From: Nipponacmea schrenckii
Lineage: Eukaryota; Mollusca; Gastropoda; Lottiidae
Length of the DNA: 64,000 nucleotides
Assembly: GCA_030562195.1 (NCBI GenBank)
Contig: JAUJPP010000012.1
Coordinates: 9,176,001-9,240,000, forward strand
Direction of reading: 5' to 3'
The notes beneath the pieces were generated by a model that saw only the letters and a program-made list of their open reading frames with translations, had not been told where the DNA came from and did not search any database. The translations under genes and the position numbers were made by a program. Positions within the stretch are counted from its first letter, which is position 1. Every line of letters begins with the position of its first letter. This document shows, piece after piece, positions 25,116 through 35,574 of this stretch.

Positions 25116-25655
25116 GCGTGGCAAATAAAATTTGACACGCTTTATTTTCGTTATAATTTTTTTTTTTTTTTGAGTGGCAAATTAAAAATTAGAAATTTGC
25201 CACTCTTTGTTTTCATTAGACTTTTTTTTTTCGGGAAGCTCCCTAGCCAAACTCGAAAATGGTATAGAAATTTGGTTTGAAAAATACGATAAGATACGTA
25301 CTGGAATAGAAAATGAATATAAAAAACTAAAATTTTTACGCATCAGTAATTAGTAATTGCATAATAATAATATTCATAATTGCATAACTTTGTTGCTAAT
25401 TATCCGATCGCTTTGAAAATTACACAATATAGAGAAGTCGCCTATAGAAATAAAACCGCATCATAAAAAAATTTCTACCACTTCTGGTTCTTGCGTGAGA
25501 ACTTCCGGTTTTTTAGAACCGCGTTGGGTCACCCAGCTTCCGGTGTATGTAAGAAATCAGTACAAAAGCTATACATACATACTATCAGGCATAATTAGAA
25601 CCCTTTTAGAATAAAAAATCCAAACCGGAAGTTTGGCAATCTAGTTACTAGATGA
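25116..25655 (+). mobile_element. Short D-family module with two nested 5' hairpins
   Basis: Opens with TT and a hairpin GCGTGGCAAAT-AAA-ATTTGACACGC (about 25116-25140), TTTATTTTCG and poly-T, then a second hairpin around 25170-25206 (GAGTGGCAAATT / AAATTTGCCACTC), TTTGTTTTCATTAGAC and poly-T, then the first ~430 bases of module D. Ends abruptly in GGCAATCTAG (CTAG 25652-25655) followed by TTACTAG. A truncated relative of D1-D3. Confidence 0.6.
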
Positions 25656-25659
25656 AAGT

Positions 25660-25975
25660 GTGTTTCAGTATCCAAGTATTCATAGTCAATAATTAGACAT
25701 GGACACTGTATGACTTGCTGTGATATAAACATCAATATACGCGATATTAGCATAAATATTTCAAAGATTACAATTGGATCGAAAAAAAAAATAAGAAAAC
25801 ATATTGATATACATTCTTATTTCAATTAAATTGAGTTTTAGGGGTCCATCAATGTTTATACTTTGTCTACATTCTTCGGACAAGAATTATGGTTGGATTT
25901 TGAACATAGAACAACATATATCATGGTTGACCACTTGAAAACTAGTATACTATATTTGATCATTAGTCGGACTAG
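25660..25975 (+). repeat. Dispersed repeat, copy 1
   Basis: Shares CAGTATCCAA-TATTCATAGTCAA, ATTGATATACATTCTTATTT, TTTTGAACATAGAA and TGACCACTT with 28795-29010, same orientation, with indels. Family not recognised. Confidence 0.5.
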
Positions 25976-26560
25976 TACTTTATTTCATTAAATACAAAAT
26001 ATTATGTATAGCAAAAAATATTCGCTGTCGAAAATTTGGGCGCAAACTGCGATGCGATATCGCTTATTTCGAACCCCGCATTTGAAAAAAACTAGGATCA
26101 TTTTAGCACGCACCAACTCTTAGTAATATAGATTATACAAGGAGCCTCTGATTAGATAAAACCAACTTATTGCAGAGTGGCATCACATGCTCCTGTAACA
26201 AATACTTAATATTTTGTACCTCTCTCTTTATTTTATATACATGTGTATGCAAATATTTTCACCCAAAGAAAGATAGATACTTATTATACAGTTCAGTCTG
26301 AAAGAGTAATAAACTCTTTTCAATACGATACTGTATACATATTTATCAAAATGAAAACCAGAAAATATTCATTATGACCGTAAACATACCCGTAAGGCGG
26401 CAACCCTGTTATCGTTACATCAATTGGGCTTGTAGGTCACTTACATTAGCACCTTCGACCATCAGCCGTCATTTACATTTACATTTTAATTTTTTTGTTA
26501 CTGTGAATTGAGCCGACCCCCAGTGTTTACCCGTGACGAGTAAATAAACTATGCACTGTA
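25976..26560. other. AT-rich intergenic stretch
   Basis: No gene, RNA or known element recognised. Confidence 0.4.
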
Positions 26561-27232
26561 CACGGGTCTGTGTATAGAGGTTAGCTCACAAACCTACCAC
26601 TTGTTTTATCTTATTTACCACGGGTCTGTATTTAGAAGTTAGCTTACAACCCCTACCACTTGTTTTATCTTATTTACCACGGGTCTGTATATAGTAGTTA
26701 CCTCTCAACCCCTACCACTTGTTTTATCTTATGTACCACGGGTCTGTATATAGTAGTTAGCTTACAACCCCTACCACTTGTTTTATCTTATTTACCACGG
26801 GTCTGTGTATAGAAGTTAGCTAACAACCCCTACCACTTGTTTTATCTTATTTACCACGGGTCTGTATTTAGAAGTTAGCTTACAACCCCTACCACTTGTT
26901 TTATCTTATTTACCACGGGACTGTATTAAGAAGTTAGCTCACAACCCCTACCACTTGTTTTATCTTATTTACCACGGGTCTGTATTTAGAAGTTAGCTTA
27001 CAACCCCTACCACTTGTTTTATCTTATTTACCACGGGTCTGTATATACAGTAGTAGTTACCTCTCAACCCCTACGACTTGTTTTATCTTATTTACCACGG
27101 GTCTGTATATAGTAGTTAGCTTACAACCCCTACCACTTGTTTTATCTTATTTACCACGGGTCTGTATTTAGAAGTTAGCTTACAACCCCTACCACGTGTT
27201 GTTTTTTATTTACCACGGGTCTGTGTATGATA
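26561..27232. repeat. Minisatellite, ~59-bp unit, about 12 copies
   Basis: Unit contains CACGGGTCTGTAT, GAAGTTAGCTTACAACCCC, TACCACTTGTTTTATC and TTATTTAC. Unit starts were read at 26561, 26619, 26678, 26737 and so on. Copies vary slightly, alternating GAAGTTAGCT and GTAGTTACCT subtypes. Confidence 0.9.
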
Positions 27233-28075
27233 AAAAAAAAATTGAAATTTATTAGCATTGATTTTGAAATATAATTTAAAGTAATGTATTCATACTGTTA
27301 AACTCGCGTATCCATGTTTTCTCTACTATTAATGATTCTAAACGCACATCTTAAGGGCATACAATATTTCATAGGCTGGGGATTTTCACCTGGTGTATAT
27401 AACAATACGCACAATATGGCGGACAGTTGAATTATCGCTTCGATTAGAAAACACAAAATTCCAGTTACAAAACACACTGAATCCCGAATTAGACGACGGC
27501 ATTTGTAATTTTATGTGTGATTCAATAGAAAATCATTAAATCTAAGAAGAAATTCGTTCTTAAATAGCTTAAAATAGTACAATTACTTACCACGCCGTGG
27601 CAAATAACCGAATGTGTATTGACAGACTATTTACCACGGCCCGTGGTAAATATCCACTACGAAGCTTTAACTTAAGGTAACAAACATGGACATTCTTCGT
27701 GGGTAAGGTGATGAACTTCAAACACCATTTCCTTCCACTGGTTGATTTTTCGCCTATTATTGGTACAGCCGTTGATCGTACAAGATGTTCCTCCACTTTT
27801 CGTGTATTTTCTTTGATCCATTCTTTTTCACTTTGATCGTTGAACAACGAAAAATTTATGTAAACAAAAAATATTTCGCCTTGACGCCATTAACTAATAC
27901 GTGAAACGGGAACGAGGCTAGGCAAATTTCACGCTCGTAATGGCGGACATGACACGTGATACTCTAATGGCCGCGCCCATGGTTTTGGCGGGAAATATGA
28001 ATGGACCCGCCTATAATGGATAAAGCAAAGTGGTTTCCAGTGAAGGATAGTATATAAATACACACTTAAGTGTGA
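27233..28075. other. Intergenic region with TTTACCACGG palindrome
   Basis: A 23-nt palindrome, ATTTACCACGG-C-CCGTGGTAAAT, lies at 27629-27651. It reuses the TTTACCACGG core of the minisatellite next to it. An 86-codon minus-strand ORF (27587-27847) overlaps it, but I see no family motif and no splice evidence. Confidence 0.5.
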
Positions 28076-28285
28076 AGAAATTCAAGCATTTTAGAATTTA
28101 TTGAAAATTAAAAGAAATTAATTTAATTGGATGTAAAACTTCAAATGGCCTTATTTTATATTATGATTGGATAAAATTGTCCTAGTTGTTAACATTGAGT
28201 TGCCCTTTCAAAAGGTCTGTATGAACTATTATAAAATAACTCCTTTTGAAAGAGCATCGTAAAATTTATATCGATTTTCGAGAGG
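28076..28285 (+). repeat. Relative of the LINE 5' leader
   Basis: Shares blocks such as ATTTTAGAATTTAT, GAAAATTAA, TTAATTTAATTGGA and TTGAGTTGCC-TTTCAAA with 61676-61855, which directly precedes the LINE ORF1. No ORF follows, so this is a detached 5' fragment or a shared upstream repeat. Confidence 0.5.
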
Positions 28286-28794
28286 GAGGTTAAGCGGCTG
28301 TATCGGTTGCCCGATGGTGATTTGGCGTGAAAATAGAGACTATAAAGAGCGCCAAATGGTCACGTTTATTTTCCCGCCGTTATCTAATTCTCTTTCGATC
28401 GAGATTTAGTTTTTAAGATTGTGAAAACTTTTGTTTTTAAAACTTCCTTTAGATAAACAAATCTAGTTGTTTTCAATCAAAATATTTTAACTAATTTATT
28501 TAAAAGAAAAAAAAAAGTAGATTGTGCTAAAAAATAAACACTCATTCATTGGTCAAGAAAATGAAATTCTATTGGCAGATGTTTTAACATAACTTGTCCG
28601 TTATTTGCTTATAATTTCGCTCTTATAAGCTAATATTTGTACCGTACAGTTCACGGGACGTACCGTAGGCCTTATACAATAAGGCTAATTATACTAATCA
28701 AATTGTTTTAGTAAAGGCTAATTTTACTGGAACGGGTGTTAATTGGATCGAGATGAAACTTGCTTCAGACTTGTCAATTACAAGACCTTTTAGT

Positions 28795-29010
28795 TATGAA
28801 AGTTGGTATCAGTATCCAACTATTCATAGTCAATATTTAGAAGAAAAATAATAACGAACAAAATTGATATACATTCTTATTTTGAAAAGATTGATTTTTA
28901 GGTGTCTTTTTTGAACTTTTTCTACGCTTTTTAGACAAGAATTTGGTTCTATTTTGAACATAGAATAACATAAATCGTGGGTGACCACTTAAATATTTGT
29001 GTATACCAAT
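28795..29010 (+). repeat. Dispersed repeat, copy 2
   Basis: Same repeat as 25660-25975, about 3 kb away in direct orientation. Confidence 0.5.
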
Positions 29011-29933
29011 GTTGATCTCAAATGCGACCTGTAAGCCCGATATATAAAAACGCCTCTTTTTAGTGTGTTGTTTGTAGTCTGCCATAGCAACGGTAACATC
29101 GTAGTTATCTTCCCTTAACCGGACGTTAGGTTTTTAGCCAATCAGGAGAGAGCGTTAGAAAGTTTGTAAACAACGGTGAAGACGAAATAAAGAACTGAAA
29201 GAACTTAGAGGAAATGATCAAGAATTAGGACAGTTTTGAGAGTATACAAACACGGTATCACAAACATTAACATTTTATTCATTACATGTATTAGTTGCGA
29301 TTAAAATGTGCGCTATTTCCTGTAAGATATATATATTAAACTTTACTTTATTAGGGCCTACGAAACATGTGAGGCTTAGACTTGAGACTTTGAGAAAAAT
29401 CTGTTATGCATGTGTAACTTTTATATTTTTATAAACACTTGTTTTGTATTGATTATTACATTATATTTGAATTATTATGTAATGTTATTTTGTAGTTAAT
29501 CGTCTGTTCGAAGATCTGTAGATAGAGTTAAATAGTTTAGTTGTAAAGTTATGTAATGTTAAATGATAAATAATACTGATGTTAGAACTTGAAGAAAAGA
29601 AAAGAACCCTCATATTAGTATTAGCAGTTGTCATTAATTCATATGAAGCTAGACCTAGAAAAGAAGATCCAGAACAACGCATTTGACGTCACCCCTCAAA
29701 CTGTACTAATGATTGCGTGCTGCATGATATAGACCCTGGTCTAGACGTGTGGTTCTCAATAACAACACATTAAAGGGATAATAGGCGTTAGAACGAACAT
29801 AAAATTTTAAGTTCACTCAAATTTGGACAATAACAGTATAAATCCATCAGTGGACTTACCTATACATCAAAATCCGATAAATCCCCAAAATAAAGTAGTT
29901 AATCATAAAACGCTTGAGCCATCCATCAAGCGA
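29011..29933. other. AT-rich region before the assembly gap
   Basis: No supported gene. Minus-strand codons next to the gap (29856-29933) may belong to the BEL/Pao remnant, but nothing diagnostic is visible. Confidence 0.35.
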
Positions 29934-30433
29934 NNNNNNNNNNNNNNNNNNNNNNNNNNNNNNNNNNNNNNNNNNNNNNNNNNNNNNNNNNNNNNNNNNN
30001 NNNNNNNNNNNNNNNNNNNNNNNNNNNNNNNNNNNNNNNNNNNNNNNNNNNNNNNNNNNNNNNNNNNNNNNNNNNNNNNNNNNNNNNNNNNNNNNNNNNN
30101 NNNNNNNNNNNNNNNNNNNNNNNNNNNNNNNNNNNNNNNNNNNNNNNNNNNNNNNNNNNNNNNNNNNNNNNNNNNNNNNNNNNNNNNNNNNNNNNNNNNN
30201 NNNNNNNNNNNNNNNNNNNNNNNNNNNNNNNNNNNNNNNNNNNNNNNNNNNNNNNNNNNNNNNNNNNNNNNNNNNNNNNNNNNNNNNNNNNNNNNNNNNN
30301 NNNNNNNNNNNNNNNNNNNNNNNNNNNNNNNNNNNNNNNNNNNNNNNNNNNNNNNNNNNNNNNNNNNNNNNNNNNNNNNNNNNNNNNNNNNNNNNNNNNN
30401 NNNNNNNNNNNNNNNNNNNNNNNNNNNNNNNNN
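29934..30433. other. Assembly gap (500 N)
   Basis: Exactly 500 ambiguous bases, a conventional scaffold-gap placeholder. ORFs crossing it are artefacts. Confidence 0.98.
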
Positions 30434-31740
30434 GGTGATACTCTAACCTTAGAAGTGACGAGCTGGATTTCTCGACCATTTGACGTAGACCATACAATGT
30501 AGACAACAGCACCATAAGCCTTTCGACTAGCATCACAAAAGATGTGAAGCTCTGGTAGACCATAGGTTTGTGTAGATTTCAGACATCTCGGATATGACAA
30601 GGTGTTAAGACAATACATCTCGTCAAATAACATAGACCATATCCTACTATCTTCCTCTGACAGGCGATCATCCCAATCTAGTTTTTTTTTCCTCCATATT
30701 TCTTGCATAGCCATGCGCATCTTGACAGTAACTGGAGTAGCAAGACCTAGTGGGTCAAATAGTGTTGACATTTTTGACAAGACGATTCTTTTGGTAAAGA
30801 CATTGACGTTAACTGGCTTGACTGTAAACTTTAGGATGTCTGTGACTGGATTCCATCCTAGACCTAGAGTTTTCAATTCATTCTCGCCATCTAAGCTGAT
30901 TTCGTTGACTGACGAAGTTGGTTTTGAAGAACAATACCATTCCTTTATTTGAAACTTCCCGGTTTCCAGAAGTTTGTTGAGCTCTCTCATTCTTTCTTCG
31001 GCTTCAGGATGACTTTGACAGGAATGGATCAAATCGTCCATATATCGGTCTCTCTGGAGTATGGCAGATGCTTCTGGAAAGACAGACTGGTGCTCTGAAG
31101 CAATTTTATTTATGACGAAGCTTGCCATGTCAGGCGATGACTTGTCACCAAAGGTTACTCTTAGTAGACGATAAATATCAGGTTTCTTGGTGACATCTAG
31201 GTTTCTCCATAAGAAACGATGAACTTGACTATCTTGTTCTGGTAGGAGAACTTGAAGGAACATCTTAGAAATGTCTCATACGATTCCTACAGGCTCCTCG
31301 CGGAATCTAAGAAGTACTGCAAACAGGTTACCAATTAAGCATGGTCCCTTTAACAGGAATGAATTCAAACTAACACCTTTGAATTCGTGGGCTGGATCAA
31401 AGACTATCCTCAAGGGTGTGCTGACCTTTTCTGGACGATATACTCCATGATGAGGCAAGTAGTAGACTGGACTGACAGGCTGATCTATCTCTTCCTGGGA
31501 AAGTTTGTGTGACCAACCATTGTTGACGTAATCTTCCATAACCTCATTGTAAAGACGTGCTTTCACTGGATCTCTTTTAAGACCCTTTTCTAGTGAGAAG
31601 AGTCGTTTCTCAGCTACACTGTAGTTATTTGGTAATTGATTAGGATCTCTCCTCCATGGTAATCCGATCTCGTATCTTTCACCAATTTTATGACATGATG
31701 ACTCAAAGGACTCCAAGGCTTGCTTATCTTGACGAGACAT
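30434..31740 (-). pseudogene. BEL/Pao retrotransposon pol remnant (RT and RNase H)
   Basis: Minus-strand frame coding an LTR-retrotransposon pol segment. The first part has Y-x-x-GLPWRRD-PNQLPNN and VYYLPHHGV, then LRIVFDPA. Next come the RT palm with RYMDDLIHS (YMDD), STLFDPLGL and the BEL/Pao-type connection, then the RNase H start IFCDASRKAYGAVVY. The frame is open except for one TGA (about 31270-31272) immediately before DISKMF, where functional members have a Gly. The N-terminal protease/gag region is missing at a junction with a LINE fragment near 31741-31763, and the integrase end runs into the gap. It copies RNA to cDNA in intact relatives; here it is a relic. Clade assignment rests on the motif set; subfamily not resolved. 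Confidence 0.85.
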
Positions 31741-31762
31741 CTGGACTTGAGGACATTGACAG

Positions 31763-33020
31763 TCAATTGCTTTGACACCAAGTGAGTTTTAGAAGATCAG
31801 AGTTAAGTGAAAGTTCGATGTTGTTCAGGGACACGTCGGTACAACCTAGTGCTGTGTCGTCAGCAAACAATCGACTTATGTTTGTTAGCGAGTCCTGGAT
31901 GTCATTAATAAATACTAAGAATAGAAATGGTCCGAGTACCGAACCTTGTGGTACATCTGATGTTAGGTGTGATTTTGAAGAAGTAGCACTGTTCAGAAAA
32001 ACTCTTAGAGAGCGGTTGGATAAATAACTCGAAAGCCAGTGTAAAGTGGGGTTTTCTATTCCGTATTTTGAAAGTATTAAAATCAATCCTTCAATGTAGA
32101 CTCGATCACAGGCCTTTGATATATCAAAAAATGCAAAACAAGAGAGTTTCTTTTCTTCAATGGCAAGGAGAATTGAGTTATATATTTCGACAAGTTGGTG
32201 TGTAGTTGAATGATTTGGTCGAAATCCGGATTGGTACGAATATAGCAGTTTATTACAATGAAAGTAGTTATATAAATGTTTAAATGCGATTTTTTGAAAG
32301 AGTTTACTTATTGAGTTTAATAAAGAAATTGAGCGATAATTACACACTAGACTACGGTCACCCTTTTCAAACAAAGGCATGACTCTTGCTTCCTTCCATA
32401 ATTCACGAACTTTAGACGTTATCAGTGATTTGTTAAATATTAGAGTAAGGGGAATTGCTATAGAGTCACAAGTATTTTTTAAAAGTATATTGTTAATACC
32501 GTCATTACCGGATGAAGACTTTGGTATTAAAGTTCTTATTTGATCTCTTACCTCACTTGTAGTAAGGGTTGGAAAATTAAAACAAGCATTTGTGCGTGCT
32601 TCAAACGATGGAGCACAATTAGGTGGGTTAGTATCCGAGATCTGAGAAAAATATTTGTTAAACAGTTCGACAGTTTCATAATCAGATTGAGTTATTTGAC
32701 CGCCTGGATGAGTAGTAACATGGGGTATTTTAGATGTTTCAGACCTGCCTAGCAGCTTTTTAATAATTCGGTAGTAATCTTTAGAAGAGGTTTCATTTGA
32801 AGTGATCGAGCTAAGTAAGTTAGCTTCAAATAGATTTTAAAGCGATTTTTTAAAATTGTTGACATTGTTTCGTTTCGTTTTATATCTACGTATATCTGCT
32901 TCACGTTTAGTGACAATTGCTTTGTGTCTTAATCTATCTCGTTTCCTAACTACCAGTGATTCCCAAATGATCCGCAATTTCCTTCCAAATATCATCCTTT
33001 TTGGCAGTGTCTTACAAAAC
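31763..33020 (-). pseudogene. LINE reverse transcriptase remnant
   Basis: Minus-strand frame, open without ATG from about 32838 down to 31763. It carries the linker (SSSGNDGI), ELWKEARVMPLFEKGD, RSISLL, FDISKACDRV (palm motif A), PQGSVLGP and LFADDTAL (FADD palm motif C). This is the order of an APE-type LINE RT. Endonuclease and C-terminus are absent: 3' truncated at the BEL/Pao junction and degraded 5' of 32840 (recognisable basic linker KRNNVNNFKKSL). A short piece reading KKDDIWKEIADHLGITG (about 32960-33000) resembles a MADF/SANT-like domain and may be a separate fragment. It could be related to the LINE at 61878, but the two cover non-overlapping parts. Confidence 0.8.
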
Positions 33021-33160
33021 GGCGACTACTTGTTGTAAATAGGTTGGTTCTTTTCTATGTCCTTATCTCTCTTGCCCTTGTAATTGTAGTCTGCTGCTAA
33101 ATATGCTCACGTGACATTTTGATTGCAATTTTATTCACTTGCAGCTATTGAATCACGCCA

Positions 33161-33208
33161 GGCGTAAAACGCTCAAAACCCCTTCGGAGGTTATGGGCGT
33201 TTTACGCC
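33161..33208. repeat. Hairpin GGCGTAAAACGC / GCGTTTTACGCC
   Basis: Perfect 12-bp arms (33161-33172 and 33197-33208) around a 24-nt loop, which itself can pair CC-CTTCGG-GG. GC-rich island in AT-rich sequence; role unknown. Confidence 0.7.
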
Positions 33209-33344
33209 GCGTCGGCAAAGCGTGGCGTTTTTTCGATTACGCCTATGTGAACAAGTCACTATTGAAAAATCTTTGGGGTTTCTCGACGGGTATTACGAGG
33301 CGTGAAAAAGCTCCTGAAAACGCGAATGTGGACACAGGCCTTTA

Positions 33345-33894
33345 GATCGGATAAAAACTGTAGCCTCTATCGTGGATACAACCCAAATTTGACGCGTTTT
33401 TACTAAGTCAAGGGCAATAACTCAAAATCTGTTCATTCAATAATTTCCATTTTTGAACTTGACCGAGATATCATCAATATATACATGTATACCAAGTTTC
33501 ATTAAGATCGGATAAAAACTGTAGCCTCTATCGTGGATACAACCCAAATTTGAGGCGTTTTTACTAAGTCAAGGGTAATAACTCAAAATCCGTTCATTCG
33601 TTAATTTCCATTTTTGAACTTGACCGAGATATCCTTAATATATACATGTATACCAAGTTTCATTAAGATCGGATAAAAACTGTAGCCTCTATTGTGGATA
33701 CAACTCAAATTTGACGCGTTTATACTAAGTCAAGTGCAATAACTCAAAAACCGTTCATGCGATAATTTCCATTTTCGAACTTGACCGAGATATCATCAAT
33801 TTATACATGTATACCAAGTTTCATTAAGATCGGATAAAAACTGTAGCCTCTATCGTGGATACAACAAATGTGGACGGACCGACGGACGGACGGA
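33345..33894 (+). mobile_element. Outer Pearl-like element, left part
   Basis: 3.3 copies of a 161-bp core; GATCGGATAAAAACTGTAGCC begins at 33345, 33506, 33667 and 33828. They run into an ACGG microsatellite (33872-33894), which is cut by the Polinton. The matching 3' part is at 61099-61168. The cores match those at 38411-39720. Confidence 0.8.
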
Positions 33895-34141
33895 AGTAGT
33901 ATATGAGCTTACAGATATCCGGCACCCCTCCGCTTCGCTCCGAGCTACCGGATATCTGTAAGCTCATATACTACTATTTGCCCACCCGTCCTCCCTTTTA
34001 AATAACCAAAAAATGTCTTTAATAAACATTCACTCCCCTACAACTTATTTCGGATCAGGAAACATTCAAAAATCTCTAACTAAACTTCCCGATTTTCCAT
34101 GGGCTAAATATAAAGGTGAGAAACATCTTCCAGGTCATAAT
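33895..34141. repeat. Polinton left terminal inverted repeat with hairpin tip
   Basis: Inverted match to 60848-61098. The outermost 81 bp is itself a hairpin: perfect 28-bp arms 33895-33922 and 33948-33975 around a 25-nt GC-rich loop. The inner TIR contains the first ~43 codons of the PLA2-like gene. Confidence 0.92.
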
Positions 34142-34400
34142 TACACTCGACCGGGAACAAGGTTAGATTTACGATTGGATGAAAATGATAATCCAAAACC
34201 AGGTGGAGAACCTGTTAAAGGAGTTGATGCTGCTGCACTTAAACACGACAAACTATACAGAAAGGAAGACTTTGACACGAAGCAGACAAACAAATGATTA
34301 GAGAAATAGAATCTATTCCAAATCCCACTTTTAGACAAAAAGTTGAAAGAGCATTAATCATAAGATTATTAAAATCAGAATGAAATTGGGTATGGGGATA
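34013..34400 (+). pseudogene. Parvovirus-type phospholipase A2-like Polinton protein
   Basis: Reading from ATG 34013: residues 40-50 (LPGHNYTRPGT) resemble the calcium loop, with Arg replacing the usual Gly, and residues 71-82 (VDAAALKHDKLY) hold the HD-x-x-Y catalytic motif (H78, D79). A frameshift near 34270 moves the frame to HEADKQMIREIE and ERALIIRLLK. This small domain is frequent in Polintons and parvovirus capsids, where it may help membrane escape. Its start lies inside the TIR, so a second decayed start copy exists in the right TIR (minus strand, about 60980-60848). Frameshifted, so inactive. Confidence 0.75.
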
Positions 34401-35160
34401 GCTGATGAAATTCATAAAGAATTCAGAAAAACTAAAAACTTTTTAAAAGTGAAAGTATTCGCCAAAGACGATATATGGTCAGCAGATTTAATTAATATGC
34501 CCCCAGAAATAGGTTATAAATATTGCCTAACAGTTATAGATTTATATACAAGATACGCTTGAGTTATTCCTCTAAAAAACAAAACAGGTTTAACTGTTAA
34601 AAAAGCATTTGAAACAATAATGAAACATAGAAAACCCAAAAAGTTATGGGTAGATCAAGGAACAGAATTTTATAATAAAAATATGAAATCTCTAGGGTTT
34701 GAAATTTACAGTACATATAACGAAGGTAAAGCTGTAGTTATTGAGAGATTTAACAGAACTCAAAAAACAGAAAATCAAATTATTCAAAAAGTTCACAGAA
34801 TTGAATTCTCAAAAATGGCTTAAAATATTACCTATTGTTGTCGATGAATATAATAATAAAATTCATTCATCTATAAAAGTTACTCCTACAGAAGCTTCAA
34901 AAAATCCAGATATTATAAAATCAATAAACACACAAAACAATTTTGAAAATGAGAATTTAAATATTAAACTCAAATTTAAAGTTGGAGATCGAGTTCGTAT
35001 TTATAAATATAAAAGTAAATTCGAAAAAGGTTATGTTGGATATTGGACGAATGAAATCTTTATTATTGATAAAGTTAATAAAACTTCACCACCAACTTAC
35101 AGTTTAGTAGATTTACATGGTGAAGAAATCTAGGGTAGACTTCAAAAAACTGATTTTAAA
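34380..35160 (+). pseudogene. Polinton integrase (RVE/DDE family)
   Basis: Inserts the element into target DNA in active relatives. Start ATG 34380 (MKLGMGIADEIHKEFRK). The RVE core shows WSADLI (D36), then a TGA at 34559-34561 where family members have Trp, then LWVDQGTEFY (second D) and AVVIERFNRT (catalytic E). A frameshift at about 34775-34800 leads to KWLKILPIVVDEYNNKIHSS, VTPTEASKNP and a C-terminal region VGDRVRIYKYKSKFEKGYVG-x-WTNEIF resembling the chromo/SH3-like tail. TAG at 35131-35133 interrupts GEEI-GRLQ. All three catalytic acids are visible, but one stop, one shift and the late TAG make it non-functional. Confidence 0.88.
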
Positions 35161-35163
35161 AAA

Positions 35164-35570
35164 ATGATTACTTTCGAAGAATTCTTACAAAAATACGGAA
35201 CTGATACTACAACAAATTTTCAATTAATCAGATGGGCAGAAGAATTAAACATAAAGCCTTTTTACTATTGTATGCGCGATGAAATATCATCTCCTAAAAA
35301 TAAAACAAAGTTTTATGCTATAACTAATATCCATACTTCAGATCAAAAAGGCAGTCATCATTCTGCTTTATTCAAAGGGAGTTCAATGTATTTTTTGATT
35401 CGTATGGATTAGATCCAACTAAAGAAATTATTGATTTAAACTATATAAAATGTTCTACTTTTCAAATTTAAAAACCAGGGGATAAATTTTGTGGTCAACT
35501 TTCACTTTGGGTTTTATATCAATTAAGTTTAGGTAAACCATTTGAACAAATAGTATTTAATCTTGTTTAA
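35164..35570 (+). pseudogene. Polinton adenain-like cysteine protease
   Basis: Capsid-maturation-type protease in relatives. ATG 35164 (MITFEEFLQKYG), with NIHTSDQKGSHHSALF supplying the His (about residues 65-66). A frameshift near 35385-35400 is followed by DSYGLDPTKEI (acidic residue) and KFCGQLSLWVLYQLS with the nucleophilic Cys about 45 residues later. A TAA (about 35469-35471) precedes the Cys block. End TAA 35568-35570. The His, Asp and Cys order is that of the adenovirus protease/Ulp1 fold. Broken by one shift and one stop. Confidence 0.8.
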
Positions 35571-35574
35571 TAAA

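Noticed and set aside
26561..27232. CRISPR array in the 59-bp repeats
   Set aside because: No unique spacers; whole unit repeats, so a minisatellite.
27587..27847. 86-codon minus-strand ORF
   Set aside because: No recognised motif and it runs through the TTTACCACGG palindrome; kept as unsupported.
29856..30563. Long ORFs across the N stretch (both strands)
   Set aside because: They consist mainly of ambiguous codons in a 500-N gap; only the BEL/Pao codons to the right have support.
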